A DNA stretch of 64,000 bases from Flavobacterium difficile. GTDB taxonomy: Bacteria > Bacteroidota > Bacteroidia > Flavobacteriales > Flavobacteriaceae. The stretch is from positions 124,001 through 188,000 of the forward strand of contig NZ_JAAJBT010000006.1 in the NCBI RefSeq assembly GCF_011392115.1. Direction: 5' to 3'. Positions 15,363 through 24,248 of the stretch are shown here, one piece after another. Under the pieces are notes generated by a model, which made no database searches, was not told the origin of the DNA, and saw only the letters and a program-made list of their open reading frames with translations. A program made the position numbers and the translations under genes. Within the stretch, counting starts at the first letter, position 1. Each line of letters opens with the position of its first letter.

Positions 15363-16184
15363 ATGCGTTTTGTATTCCTTATGTTATTCGTAACAGCATC
15401 ACTATATTCACAAGAAAAATTCACAGTGTATTTTGATACAGATAAGTATGTTTTAAATGAAAAACAGGACAGTATTTTAAAAGGTTTTGCACAAAAAAAC
15501 AATATTAAAGTACATAAAGTTTCAGGTTTTTGCGATTACAGAGCCAGCAATGCTTATAATTATCAATTGGGATTAAACCGAGCAAATTATGTGGTAAATG
15601 CGCTGCCCGAAATAGATAAGACTTCCATTTTAATCAGTTCGAAAGGGGAAGTGTTTAAACAACATAAAGATTTGTCCTTAAATCGAAAAGTAGAAATTGA
15701 ATACGAAATTAATCTGCCAATTTTAGAGTCTATTCCATCCAATGAGATAGAAATTATAGAAAAATCAAACGATAAAGGTATTGTTTTTCAAGAGTATCCA
15801 ACAGAATTACAAAAGAAAATCATCAATAGTAAAGTAGGTGATAAAATCTTACTGAATAACTTGAATTTTTATGTTAGAACGGCTGAATTTTATCCTGAAT
15901 CTATTCCTCTTTTAGAAGATTTGTACGAAGTTTTAGAAAAAAATCCGACCATTAAAATTGAAATTCAAGGTCATATTTGTTGTACGCCAGGAAGAGATAT
16001 TGAGGAGTTTTCTCTGAGAAGATGTATTGCGGTTTACGATTTTTTAATTGACTATGGAATTGCTTCTGACAGAATGACGTATGTAGGATTCGATGCTACA
16101 CAACCGCTTTTTCCAATCCCAGAAAAAAATGAAGCACAAAGAAAAGCCAATCGCAGAGTAGAAATTTTAATTTTAGAGAAATAA
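15363..16184 (+). CDS. OmpA-like protein, tandem paralogue 1
   Basis: I choose ATG 15363, which gives a good signal peptide (MRFVFLMLFVTASLYSQ); an upstream in-frame start at 15279 would overlap the glnN terminator. The 273-residue protein has two OmpA-like halves. The first runs FTVYFDTDKYVLN to LNRKVEIEYE, the second LNNLNFYVRTAEFYPES to ANRRVEILILEK. The peptidoglycan-binding domain normally reads GHTD; here it reads EIQGHICC, with two adjacent cysteines. It is likely a periplasmic or outer-membrane-associated envelope protein. Two paralogues follow directly. Confidence 0.8.
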   Translation: MRFVFLMLFVTASLYSQEKFTVYFDTDKYVLNEKQDSILKGFAQKNNIKVHKVSGFCDYRASNAYNYQLGLNRANYVVNALPEIDKTSILISSKGEVFKQHKDLSLNRKVEIEYEINLPILESIPSNEIEIIEKSNDKGIVFQEYPTELQKKIINSKVGDKILLNNLNFYVRTAEFYPESIPLLEDLYEVLEKNPTIKIEIQGHICCTPGRDIEEFSLRRCIAVYDFLIDYGIASDRMTYVGFDATQPLFPIPEKNEAQRKANRRVEILILEK

Positions 16185-16216
16185 ATTTTAATCGTATTCA
16201 CTTTAATCATTTAATT

Positions 16217-16996
16217 ATGAAGGCACTTTTTTGCATACTATTTTCCTTAATTACCATGAGCTTTTATGCTCAAAAAACATTTACAGTTTATTTTGAAACA
16301 GATTCTTATCAGTTAAGTACCTCAGAATTAAATCGATTAGATAAACATTTTATCAATAAAGAAGTTACTGTCAAATCAGTTACTGGTTTTTGTGATGCTA
16401 GAGCAACTTCGGAACATAATGATAGTTTAGCTAAAAATAGAGCACAATTCGTGGCGAATCTTTTGAAAAAAATGATGAGTGCTTCAGGATTTGAACAAAT
16501 TAGTAAGGGTGAAAATTTTGTTCAAAATGAAAACATGTCCAAGAACAGAAAAGTTGAAATTGTTTATTTTGAAACAACGACAAAGCCACTGCAAGAAGAA
16601 AAAATACAAGTAACTGAACTAAAGAAGAAGATAAATACTTCTAAGATTGGCGATAAGCTAATTCTAAAAAACATGAATTTTTATGACAGAATGGATGTGT
16701 TGTATCCAGAATCTAAACCTATTAGAGAAGAATTATTACAAGCTTTAAAAGAAAATCCGAAATTGAAAATAGAAATTCAAGGTCATATTTGTTGTACTTT
16801 AGGAAAAGATAATGAAGAAATTGCTTTAAAACGATGTAAGGCAATTAGTAATTATTTAATTTCGAGTGGCATAGAAAGTAATAGAGTGTCTTATAAAAGC
16901 TTCGATGCTACAAAACCAATTTTTTCAATCCCAGAAAAAAATGAAGAAGAACGAAAAGCCAATCGTCGTGTGGAAATTTTAATTGTAGATAAATAA
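16217..16996 (+). CDS. OmpA-like protein, tandem paralogue 2
   Basis: The 259-residue protein has signal peptide MKALFCILFSLITMSFYAQ and the same two-half OmpA-like architecture as its neighbours. The first half is FTVYFETDSYQLS to NRKVEIVYF. The second contains MNFYDRMDVLYPESKP, EIQGHICCTLG and KANRRVEILIVDK. It starts 32 bases after paralogue 1 and is probably cotranscribed. Identity to paralogue 1 is high in the C-terminal half and lower in the N-terminal half, as expected for an old tandem duplication. Confidence 0.8.
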   Translation: MKALFCILFSLITMSFYAQKTFTVYFETDSYQLSTSELNRLDKHFINKEVTVKSVTGFCDARATSEHNDSLAKNRAQFVANLLKKMMSASGFEQISKGENFVQNENMSKNRKVEIVYFETTTKPLQEEKIQVTELKKKINTSKIGDKLILKNMNFYDRMDVLYPESKPIREELLQALKENPKLKIEIQGHICCTLGKDNEEIALKRCKAISNYLISSGIESNRVSYKSFDATKPIFSIPEKNEEERKANRRVEILIVDK

Positions 16997-17014
16997 ATTG
17001 GCACAGTTTTATCT

Positions 17015-17022
17015 TATATTTG
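17015..17022 (+). promoter_or_regulatory. -7 element TATATTTG before paralogue 3
   Basis: Exact TAnnTTTG match 23 bases before ATG 17046 and downstream of the paralogue 2 stop. It supports the 17046 start over the in-frame TTG at 16998. Confidence 0.6.
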
Positions 17023-17045
17023 TAAAAACTCATATCAAAAAAATA

Positions 17046-17912
17046 ATGAAATTTCTATTTGCTTTAGCTTTTCTTCTTTTACCTTTTACTTTTTTTGGAC
17101 AAGAAAGTGTGTCATTTTACTTTGAAAATAATAAATCTACCTTAAATCAAGTAGAATTGACTAAATTAAACAAATGGATTGCTCTAAATAAAAAGTCTAA
17201 AATTCTATCTATTACTGGTTCAACAGATGAAGTGGGTTCATCAGGTTATAACGATACGTTGTCACAAAAACGCGTAGACTATATTTTTAGTAAGGTTAAA
17301 ACAGCTGTAAAAATTAGAGAAGATTTTAAATCGATTTCTTTAGGAGAAAAAGGAGCAAAATCTTCTACCAAAGCCGAAAATAGAAAAGCTATTATTGTTT
17401 TTTTACAAGAGAAAGATTTAGCAAAAGAAGCTGAATTAATTCAACCTAAAGTGGTTGTAGAAGCACCAAAAGATTTACCAACCAACGGATTAACACCCAT
17501 CGAAGAAGTAGACATGAATTTTCCTAAAAATGCTACGTTAGAAGAGAAAATTCAATTGTCTAAACCTGGAACCTTAATCGTTCTGCCAGAAATTCAATTC
17601 TACAAAAATTCATTCGGAATTATGCCTTCATCACAAAGAGAAATGTTCGAATTAGTAAGAATTATGACAGAAAACCCAAGATTACACATCGAAATTCAAG
17701 GTCATATTTGTTGTACAGATAATGATGTTAGAAATTTGTCCTTAGAACGTGCCAAACAAGTGCGACGCGTATTACAATCGCAATATATCTTAGAACGCCG
17801 TATAAAAGTTAAAGGTTTTGGAGTAACTAAACCCAAATTCCCAATACCAGAAGCCACCGAAGAACAAGCCGCTGCTAACCGAAGAGTAGAAATTATGATT
17901 TTAGAAAAATAA
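17046..17912 (+). CDS. OmpA-like protein, tandem paralogue 3
   Basis: Starting at ATG 17046, the 288-residue protein has signal peptide MKFLFALAFLLLPFTFFGQ. The first OmpA-like half keeps a more canonical ITGSTDEVGSSGYND motif, and the second has EIQGHICCTDNDVRNLSLERA, then AANRRVEIMILEK. It is the most diverged of the three; it has its own -7 element and a longer linker. The shared GHICC motif across all three suggests a conserved disulfide or metal site, although this is inference. Confidence 0.8.
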   Translation: MKFLFALAFLLLPFTFFGQESVSFYFENNKSTLNQVELTKLNKWIALNKKSKILSITGSTDEVGSSGYNDTLSQKRVDYIFSKVKTAVKIREDFKSISLGEKGAKSSTKAENRKAIIVFLQEKDLAKEAELIQPKVVVEAPKDLPTNGLTPIEEVDMNFPKNATLEEKIQLSKPGTLIVLPEIQFYKNSFGIMPSSQREMFELVRIMTENPRLHIEIQGHICCTDNDVRNLSLERAKQVRRVLQSQYILERRIKVKGFGVTKPKFPIPEATEEQAAANRRVEIMILEK

Positions 17913-17992
17913 AATTAATTAGTCATTTAAATAATTAAAGTTTCTTATTTATCAACACATTGATGAATTGTTAAATTGTCTTATTAATCTTA

Positions 17993-18023
17993 TTGGCACA
18001 TTCCCGAATTATTTATATCTTTG
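17993..18023 (+). promoter_or_regulatory. promoter TTGGCA-N-TATCTTTG of purM-like gene
   Basis: TTG at 17993-17995 is followed after 20 bases by TATCTTTG (18016-18023), an excellent fit to the Bacteroidota -33/-7 consensus. The same TTGGCACA word occurs at the pyrG promoter. Confidence 0.78.
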
Positions 18024-18037
18024 CCGCACACAACAAT

Positions 18038-18056
18038 TCCTGAACTTGTTTCAGGA
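18038..18056. repeat. hairpin TCCTGAA-cttgt-TTCAGGA in purM-like leader
   Basis: The perfect 7-bp stem lies between the promoter and the ATG at 18074, so it is transcribed. Its complement contains CTGAAACAAGTTCA, also present at 5661-5690, which suggests a dispersed palindromic repeat rather than a gene-specific leader. Confidence 0.6.
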
Positions 18057-18073
18057 CAAGCAACACAACAAAC

Positions 18074-19252
18074 ATGAGTTCTGAAACGAGCCAACGCTAC
18101 AATCTTAGAGGTGTTTCCGCTTCTAAAGAAGACGTGCATAATGCTATTAAAAACATTGATAAAGGATTATTTCCTCAAGCATTTTGTAAAATTATTCCTG
18201 ATTATTTGACCAACGATGAAAACTATTGCATCATCATGCATGCAGATGGTGCTGGAACAAAGTCAGCTTTAGCCTACATGTATTGGAAAGAAACTGGCGA
18301 TATTTCTGTTTGGAAAGGTATTGCACAGGATGCATTAATTATGAATATAGACGATTTGTTATGTGTGGGTGCCACAGATAATATTTTACTTTCTTCTACT
18401 ATTGGTCGTAATAAAAATTTAATCCCTGCAGAAGTTATTTCGGCCATTATCAATGGAACAGAAGAATTAATTACTGAATTAAAAAAACACGGCGTAACCA
18501 TTCATTCAACTGGTGGTGAAACAGCAGATGTGGGTGATTTAGTTCGAACCATTATTGTAGATTCTACTGTAACCGCTCGTATGGAAAGAAATAAAGTCAT
18601 CAATAACGCCAACATTCAAGCTGGAGATGTTATTGTGGGTTTGGCTTCATTCGGACAAGCTACATATGAAACAGAGTATAACGGTGGAATGGGAAGTAAC
18701 GGATTGACTTCTGCTCGTCATGATGTTTTTGCGAAATATTTAGCAGAAAAATATCCTGAAAGTTTTGATGCTGCAGTTCCAAACGAGTTAGTATATTCTG
18801 GACAAACAAAATTGACAGATTCAGTAGAAAATAGTCCAATTGATGCAGGTAAATTAGTACTTTCTCCTACAAGAACATACGCTCCAGTTATAAAAAAAAT
18901 ATTAGATACTTTCACACCTAATCAAATTCACGGAATGGTGCATTGTAGTGGTGGTGCGCAAACTAAAGTGTTGCATTTTGTAAATGAGGTTCACGTAATT
19001 AAAGATAATTTATTTCCAGTGCCACCTCTTTTCAAATTAATTCAAGAAAATTCTAAAACGGATTGGAAAGAAATGTATCAAGTGTTCAATTGTGGTCACC
19101 GTATGGAAATTTATGTTCCAGCTGAATTCGCAAATGATATCATAGAAATTTCGAAGTCATTCAATATAGATGCACAGGTTGTGGGTCGAGTAGAAGCTTC
19201 TGAAAATACAAAACTAACCATACATTCGGAATACGGAACTTTTGAATATTAA
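18074..19252 (+). CDS. purM: PurM-like AIR synthase (phosphoribosylformylglycinamidine cyclo-ligase)
   Basis: The 392-residue protein has the AIR-synthase/PurM fold: HADGAGTKSALAYMYWKETGD near the N-terminus, NIDDLLCVGATDNILLSSTIGRN (metal/ATP-binding Asp pair) and STGGETADVGDLVRT. PurM converts FGAM to AIR in purine synthesis. The protein is about 40 residues longer than E. coli PurM and of the diverged Bacteroidota type, so I am slightly less sure of orthology than of the superfamily. The neighbour guaA is also a purine gene. Confidence 0.85.
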   Translation: MSSETSQRYNLRGVSASKEDVHNAIKNIDKGLFPQAFCKIIPDYLTNDENYCIIMHADGAGTKSALAYMYWKETGDISVWKGIAQDALIMNIDDLLCVGATDNILLSSTIGRNKNLIPAEVISAIINGTEELITELKKHGVTIHSTGGETADVGDLVRTIIVDSTVTARMERNKVINNANIQAGDVIVGLASFGQATYETEYNGGMGSNGLTSARHDVFAKYLAEKYPESFDAAVPNELVYSGQTKLTDSVENSPIDAGKLVLSPTRTYAPVIKKILDTFTPNQIHGMVHCSGGAQTKVLHFVNEVHVIKDNLFPVPPLFKLIQENSKTDWKEMYQVFNCGHRMEIYVPAEFANDIIEISKSFNIDAQVVGRVEASENTKLTIHSEYGTFEY

Positions 19253-19257
19253 TTTCA

Positions 19258-19292
19258 AGTAAATAGTAAATAGTAAAAAGTAAATAGTAAAA
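19258..19292. repeat. 7-bp tandem repeat (AGTAAAT/AGTAAAA) x5
   Basis: Five head-to-tail heptamers read AGTAAAT, AGTAAAT, AGTAAAA, AGTAAAT, AGTAAAA. They begin six bases after the purM-like stop. The heptamer AGTAAAA also forms half of the 14-bp unit at 33228-33332. Confidence 0.85.
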
Positions 19293-19425
19293 AGTTTTGC
19301 TGTAGAAATTACATTACATTTCATTTAATTTTATAAAAATATATTTTAAAATAATCAAAAATAAAAGGTGAAGTTAATAAAGAAATACTTTTTTCTTTTT
19401 TCTTTTTCCTTTGCTCTTTAAAAAT

Positions 19426-20955
19426 ATGAACAACGTATTAATTTTAGATTTCGGTTCGCAATACACTCAATTAATTGCCCGTAGAGTAAGAGAATTAAAT
19501 ATTTTCTGCGAAATTTTTCCTTTCGACAAAATCCCAACTGATTTGTCATCTTATAAAGCTGTAATTTTAGGTGGTAGTCCTGCTTCTGTTCGTTCAGAGG
19601 AAGTATTACATCCGGATTTATCAGAAATTAGAGGAAAAAAGCCATTATTAGCAGTTTGTTACGGCGCACAATATCTAGCCCATTTTTCAGGTGGAGAAGT
19701 GGCGGCTTCTAACACAAGAGAGTATGGTAGAGCTAATCTGTCATTTATCAAAGATAACGAAATATTTCTAGAAGGTGTTTCTGAAAATAGTCAAGTTTGG
19801 ATGTCGCATTCCGATTCTATTAAACAATTACCAACTAACGGAGTTAGAATCGCTAGTACAAAAGATGTAGAAAATGCAGCTTATAAAATAGATGGCGAAA
19901 CTACTTATGCCATACAATTTCATCCAGAAGTTTACCATTCTACAGATGGAAAACAAATGTTAGAAAACTTTTTGGTCAAAATTGCTAAAGTTGAGCAAAC
20001 GTTCACGCCAAATGCTTTCGTAGAAGAAGTTATAGCCGAAATGAAAGCGAAAATTGGAAACGATAAAGTAGTCTTAGGTTTATCTGGTGGAGTAGATTCA
20101 ACTGTTGCAGCAGTAATCTTAAACAAAGCCATCGGAAGTAATCTATACTGTATTTTCGTAAATAATGGCTTGTTACGTAAAAACGAATTCCAAAGCGTAT
20201 TAGATCAATACAAAGGAATGGGTTTAAACGTAAAGGGAGTTGATGCCTCACAAAGATTTTATGATGCTTTAGCTGGTTTAGATGATCCAGAAGCGAAACG
20301 TAAAGCTATTGGAAACGCATTTATTGAAGTTTTCGATGCAGAAGCGAATTTGTTAACGGATGTAAAATTCTTAGGTCAAGGTACCATTTATCCTGATGTT
20401 ATTGAATCGGTTTCAGCAACTGGTGGTCCATCTGCGACAATAAAATCACACCATAATGTAGGTGGTTTACCTGATTTTATGAAATTGCAAATTGTTGAAC
20501 CTTTACGAATGTTGTTCAAAGATGAAGTGCGTAGAGTAGGAGCAACTTTAGGAATTGACCCAGAATTATTAGGTCGTCACCCTTTCCCAGGTCCAGGTTT
20601 AGCCATTCGTATTTTAGGAGATATTACACCAGAAAAAGTAGCCATTTTACAAGAAGTAGATGCTGTTTTCATAAACGGATTAAAAGCACACGGTTTGTAC
20701 GATAAAGTTTGGCAAGCAGGTGCGATTTTGTTACCTGTAAACAGTGTTGGAGTTATGGGCGATGAACGAACTTATGAAAAAGTAGTGGCGCTAAGAGCCG
20801 TTGAGTCGACAGATGGTATGACAGCAGATTGGGTGCATTTGCCGTATGAATTTTTGCAAAAAGTTTCTAACGATATTATCAATCATGTTCGTGGTGTAAA
20901 TCGTGTGGTTTATGATATTAGTTCCAAACCACCAGCAACAATTGAATGGGAATAA
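19426..20955 (+). CDS. guaA: GMP synthase (glutamine-hydrolysing)
   Basis: Using ATG 19426, the 509-residue protein begins [20 protein letters not shown], the standard GuaA start; the in-frame codon five residues upstream is less likely. The class I glutaminase domain has the nucleophile C78 in [14 protein letters not shown] and the FHPEV histidine-glutamate motif. The ATP-pyrophosphatase P-loop is LSGGVDST, and the C-terminal dimerisation domain ends KPPATIEWE. It converts XMP to GMP. A strong terminator follows. Confidence 0.98.
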   Translation: MNNVLILDFGSQYTQLIARRVRELNIFCEIFPFDKIPTDLSSYKAVILGGSPASVRSEEVLHPDLSEIRGKKPLLAVCYGAQYLAHFSGGEVAASNTREYGRANLSFIKDNEIFLEGVSENSQVWMSHSDSIKQLPTNGVRIASTKDVENAAYKIDGETTYAIQFHPEVYHSTDGKQMLENFLVKIAKVEQTFTPNAFVEEVIAEMKAKIGNDKVVLGLSGGVDSTVAAVILNKAIGSNLYCIFVNNGLLRKNEFQSVLDQYKGMGLNVKGVDASQRFYDALAGLDDPEAKRKAIGNAFIEVFDAEANLLTDVKFLGQGTIYPDVIESVSATGGPSATIKSHHNVGGLPDFMKLQIVEPLRMLFKDEVRRVGATLGIDPELLGRHPFPGPGLAIRILGDITPEKVAILQEVDAVFINGLKAHGLYDKVWQAGAILLPVNSVGVMGDERTYEKVVALRAVESTDGMTADWVHLPYEFLQKVSNDIINHVRGVNRVVYDISSKPPATIEWE

Positions 20956-20980
20956 AAAAGAAGTAAGAATAGAATAAAAC

Positions 20981-21030
20981 AATAGCAATGTCAATATTTA
21001 ATATAAAATTTGACATTGCTATTTTATTTT
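20981..21030 (+). terminator. guaA terminator
   Basis: A perfect 14-bp stem AATAGCAATGTCAA / TTGACATTGCTATT (20981-20994, 21010-21023) is followed by TTATTTT, 25 bases after the guaA stop. Confidence 0.85.
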
Positions 21031-21161
21031 GAAATGTTGGAATTGAAATTATAATGCTTATTTTTGAAGATTGATTTAGAAATTGATTTTTGCCTTTGTA
21101 CATCTTGGCATTAAAATTGTTTCTTGTTAGAAAATCAATTTAAAAGAATAAAAAGTCACGT

Positions 21162-23072
21162 ATGAAAAAAGTACATTTATATATTTTGCTATTTCTAGTA
21201 AGTTTTACAGGTTACTCGCAAAGCAAACATACTGTTGTGAAAGGAGAAACTTTATATAGTATTTCCAAAAAATACAATGTAAAACCTGATGAAATTATAA
21301 AGTTGAATCCAGATGCAAAAGACGGTGTTAAGGAAAATACGGTTTTAACGTTACCATCAGGTACAAAAAAAGCGGTTTCTAAAACTACTGCATTAAATAA
21401 GTTTGAATACGAGGTACAACAAGGAGAAACGTTATACGCTATTTCTAAGAAATTAGGAATTACCGTTGACGAAATGATTAAAAACAATCCTGCTTCAAAA
21501 GAAGGTGTAACAACAGGGCAATTGTTAGCTTATTATGCACCTAAAAAATACACTTCAACTACAAAGCCTGTTGTGAAAAATGAAGTTTTGGCAAAAAAAG
21601 AAGTACCCAATTTACATACAATACAAGCAGAAGAAACAAAATATAGTGTTTCTAAAAAATATGGAATGTCTATTCCTGAATTAGAGGAATTAAATCCGCA
21701 TATCAAAAATGAATTCGAAATCGGTATGCAAATCCGATTAAATAAAAATACAGTTTTACCAAAAAATGCTGTTGCAGAAGCCTTACCGGTAACTACAAAA
21801 ACTATGTTTTATGCGGTGCAACAAGGTGAAACGCTATTCTCTATTTCAAGAAAATTTGGTATTTCAGTAGAAGAAATCACTAAAAAGAATCCTAGTGTTG
21901 TTTCTGGTTTAACAGTTGGAATGGAATTATTATTACCTGAAAAAAAAGAAATTAATTCAACCATTCAGAGTACTGCTGGGGATGGATTTAAAAAAAAAGG
22001 GAGCTTATTGGAGACGGTGAATAAAAGTAAGCCAAGAAACTTGGTTTTACTAATGCCTTTTAATATCAACAGAATTGAAAAAGATTCTGCAAAAACAAAA
22101 ACAGAATATTTAAAATCAGATAAATTTCTGAACATTACTTTAGATTTTTATGCAGGAGCCTTAAAAGCAATTGATTCTGCAAAAGTACTAGGTTTGCCAA
22201 TAAATGCTAAGGTTTACGATGCAGAAACGTCAAAATATTCTTCTAATGTTGCAACAATAATCAAAAATAACAATTTTTCCAATGTAGATGTCATAATCGG
22301 ACCATTTACGAATTCTTTTGTTGAAACTGCCGGACAATTAGTAGATAAAAATACGGCAGTAATTTCTCCATTAACTAATGAATCTGGAAAAGGAGGAAGC
22401 AATGTGTTTTATGCCATGCCAAATGAAAACATTCAAAAACAACAATTGCTATCGTATTTGAAATCGAAATCTGATGCTATCTTCGCCATTCACTCTACTG
22501 CAAAAACAAGTTTGAGTTCCTATTTTGCTTCGAATTATCCAGAAGTGAAATCGGCATCATTTAATGAAAAAGGTCTATTTGATTACACTATTTTTAAAAC
22601 CCAATTACAAAAAGGCAAAAAGAATTTTGTGATATTAGATTCAGATAAAATTATGCAAGTGATTTCTGTAGTGAATAATTTATTAAAACTGAAAAAAGAA
22701 TTTGATATTCAATTGGTTGTAGTAGAACGAAATGAAGCGTTGGATTTTGTTGAAATTCCTTCAAAAAATTTAGCAGCGTTACAAATGTTATATCCTTCTG
22801 CAATTAGAGAAAATGAATCAAATGAAGCTATGAATTTCGCCAAAGCATTCAGAAAAGAAAATAAAATTCAACCTAATCAATATGCCACTCGTGGTTTCGA
22901 TGTAACTTTTGATGCTATTTTAAGAATGTGTCAAGATGAAGGTTTTATAAAATCTACAGAAAGTCAGATTTCAGAACAAATAGAAAGTCAATTTAACTAT
23001 TCAAATAATAATAATATCGGAGTTTATATGATGTATTACAATTCCGACTTAACTATCAAACAAGCACAATAA
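21162..23072 (+). CDS. LysM (x4) protein with PBP1-like C-terminal domain
   Basis: The 636-residue protein has signal peptide MKKVHLYILLFLVSFTGYSQ. Four LysM repeats follow, at about residues 22-65, 83-127, 150-193 and 214-259, with VKGETLYSISKKY, VQQGETLYAISKKL, IQAEETKYSVSKKY and VQQGETLFSISRKF cores. The last 340 residues resemble a type 1 periplasmic binding fold (DFYAGALKAIDSAK, VIGPFTNSFVETAGQL, NEAMNFAKAFRKE). It likely binds peptidoglycan and an unknown ligand or partner in the periplasm. Its stop overlaps the start of the OsmC gene by one base (TAATG). Confidence 0.88.
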   Translation: MKKVHLYILLFLVSFTGYSQSKHTVVKGETLYSISKKYNVKPDEIIKLNPDAKDGVKENTVLTLPSGTKKAVSKTTALNKFEYEVQQGETLYAISKKLGITVDEMIKNNPASKEGVTTGQLLAYYAPKKYTSTTKPVVKNEVLAKKEVPNLHTIQAEETKYSVSKKYGMSIPELEELNPHIKNEFEIGMQIRLNKNTVLPKNAVAEALPVTTKTMFYAVQQGETLFSISRKFGISVEEITKKNPSVVSGLTVGMELLLPEKKEINSTIQSTAGDGFKKKGSLLETVNKSKPRNLVLLMPFNINRIEKDSAKTKTEYLKSDKFLNITLDFYAGALKAIDSAKVLGLPINAKVYDAETSKYSSNVATIIKNNNFSNVDVIIGPFTNSFVETAGQLVDKNTAVISPLTNESGKGGSNVFYAMPNENIQKQQLLSYLKSKSDAIFAIHSTAKTSLSSYFASNYPEVKSASFNEKGLFDYTIFKTQLQKGKKNFVILDSDKIMQVISVVNNLLKLKKEFDIQLVVVERNEALDFVEIPSKNLAALQMLYPSAIRENESNEAMNFAKAFRKENKIQPNQYATRGFDVTFDAILRMCQDEGFIKSTESQISEQIESQFNYSNNNNIGVYMMYYNSDLTIKQAQ

Positions 23073-23476
23073 TGGCAACATCTAAAGTAACTTATTTAGG
23101 CGATTTACGCACTTCATCCATACATTTAGCTTCAGGTTCAGAAATTATTTCTGATGCTCCAACTGACAATAACGGAAAAGGAGAAGCATTTTCTCCAACT
23201 GATACTGTAGCAAATGCTTTAGCAAGTTGTATGTTTACAGTTATGGGAATAAAAGCGCGCGATTTAGAAGTGGATTTTTCAAATTCTACAGCAGAAGTAA
23301 CTAAAGTTATGGGAACTGAACCTCGCAGAATTACTGAAATTCATGTGATTTTTACTATGAATGTTGCTGTTTCAGATAAAGAAAAAACTATTTTAGAAAA
23401 AACGGCAATGACTTGTCCAGTTTTCAATAGTTTACATCCAGATATAAAAAAAGAAGTGGTTTTTAATTGGCAATAA
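23072..23476 (+). CDS. OsmC family protein
   Basis: The 134-residue protein has the OsmC/Ohr fold. The block FSPTDTVANALASCMFTVMGIKA contains the first redox cysteine, and TAMTCPVFNSLHPDI the second (CP motif). The two Cys form the peroxidase pair that reduces organic hydroperoxides in this family. It is coupled by one-base overlap to the LysM protein gene, although no functional link between them is known. Confidence 0.9.
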   Translation: MATSKVTYLGDLRTSSIHLASGSEIISDAPTDNNGKGEAFSPTDTVANALASCMFTVMGIKARDLEVDFSNSTAEVTKVMGTEPRRITEIHVIFTMNVAVSDKEKTILEKTAMTCPVFNSLHPDIKKEVVFNWQ

Positions 23477-23562
23477 ATGTAATTTGTTAATAAGTTCAAA
23501 CCAATGAGTTAAATTCTTGTACTCTTTTATTTATTTTTGGCTTAAACTAAAATTAAGAAAAC

Positions 23563-24015
23563 ATGAAAAAAGCAGAAAGTGAATACACTATTTTTGATTG
23601 GTGGAAAAAAGTAGTATTTGAAAACTTCGCAAACTTCAGTGGCAGAGCAAGAAGAAAAGAATATTGGTCATTTCAACTAGTCAATATACTGTTAATAATC
23701 ATTCCTTACATATTTCTAATAATAAGTGTGTTTTCTAATAGAGGTGAACTTGGTGCGATAGGTATTTTATCTGCTTTTCTATTGGTTTTTATTGTACTAG
23801 GAACTTTTGTACCTTCATTGGCTGTAGTTGTCAGAAGATTGCATGACACTAACAGAAGTGGTTGGAATTTTTTACTAGGTTTAGTGCCATTTTTCGGTGG
23901 TTTAATCTTGTTGTATTTTTATTTTTCTGATGGCTCCGTAGGAAGAAACAGTTACGGCAATGATCCCAAAAGACCACACAATGAAATTTCAGAAATAGGA
24001 GTTGTTCAAGAGTAA
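23563..24015 (+). CDS. DUF805 family membrane protein
   Basis: The 150-residue protein has the DUF805 pattern: NFSGRARRKEYWSFQLVNILL near the N-terminus, then three or four membrane segments and VVVRRLHDTNRSGWNFLLGLVPFFGG, ending in SDGSVGRNSYGNDPK. All are hallmarks of the family. It is probably an inner-membrane protein of unknown function. Its stop overlaps the next ATG by one base. Confidence 0.92.
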   Translation: MKKAESEYTIFDWWKKVVFENFANFSGRARRKEYWSFQLVNILLIIIPYIFLIISVFSNRGELGAIGILSAFLLVFIVLGTFVPSLAVVVRRLHDTNRSGWNFLLGLVPFFGGLILLYFYFSDGSVGRNSYGNDPKRPHNEISEIGVVQE

Positions 24016-24248
24016 TGCTATCACAAGAAGATCAACTCATCAAATTAGCACATACCATAATGCCATTTGGAAAGTTCAAAGGACGTTATCTTATTAATCT
24101 ACCTGAACATTATATTGTTTGGTATAAAAATAAAGGATTTCCAGCAGGAACTTTAGGTGAACAACTTAAATTGGTATACGAATTAAAATTAAATGGTTTA
24201 GAAGAGTTAATTCATAACATTCAAAAAAAATATCCCAAACCATCATGA
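24015..24248 (+). CDS. DUF3820 family protein
   Basis: The 77-residue protein contains IMPFGKFKGRYLINLPEHYIVWYKNKGFP-type sequence, the defining MPFGKYKG...LP..YL.W....GFP pattern of DUF3820. It is small, soluble and of unknown function; some members lie near exonuclease-like domains. It overlaps the DUF805 gene before it (TAATG) and the aldehyde dehydrogenase after it (ATGA), so the three genes form one transcript. Confidence 0.85.
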   Translation: MLSQEDQLIKLAHTIMPFGKFKGRYLINLPEHYIVWYKNKGFPAGTLGEQLKLVYELKLNGLEELIHNIQKKYPKPS

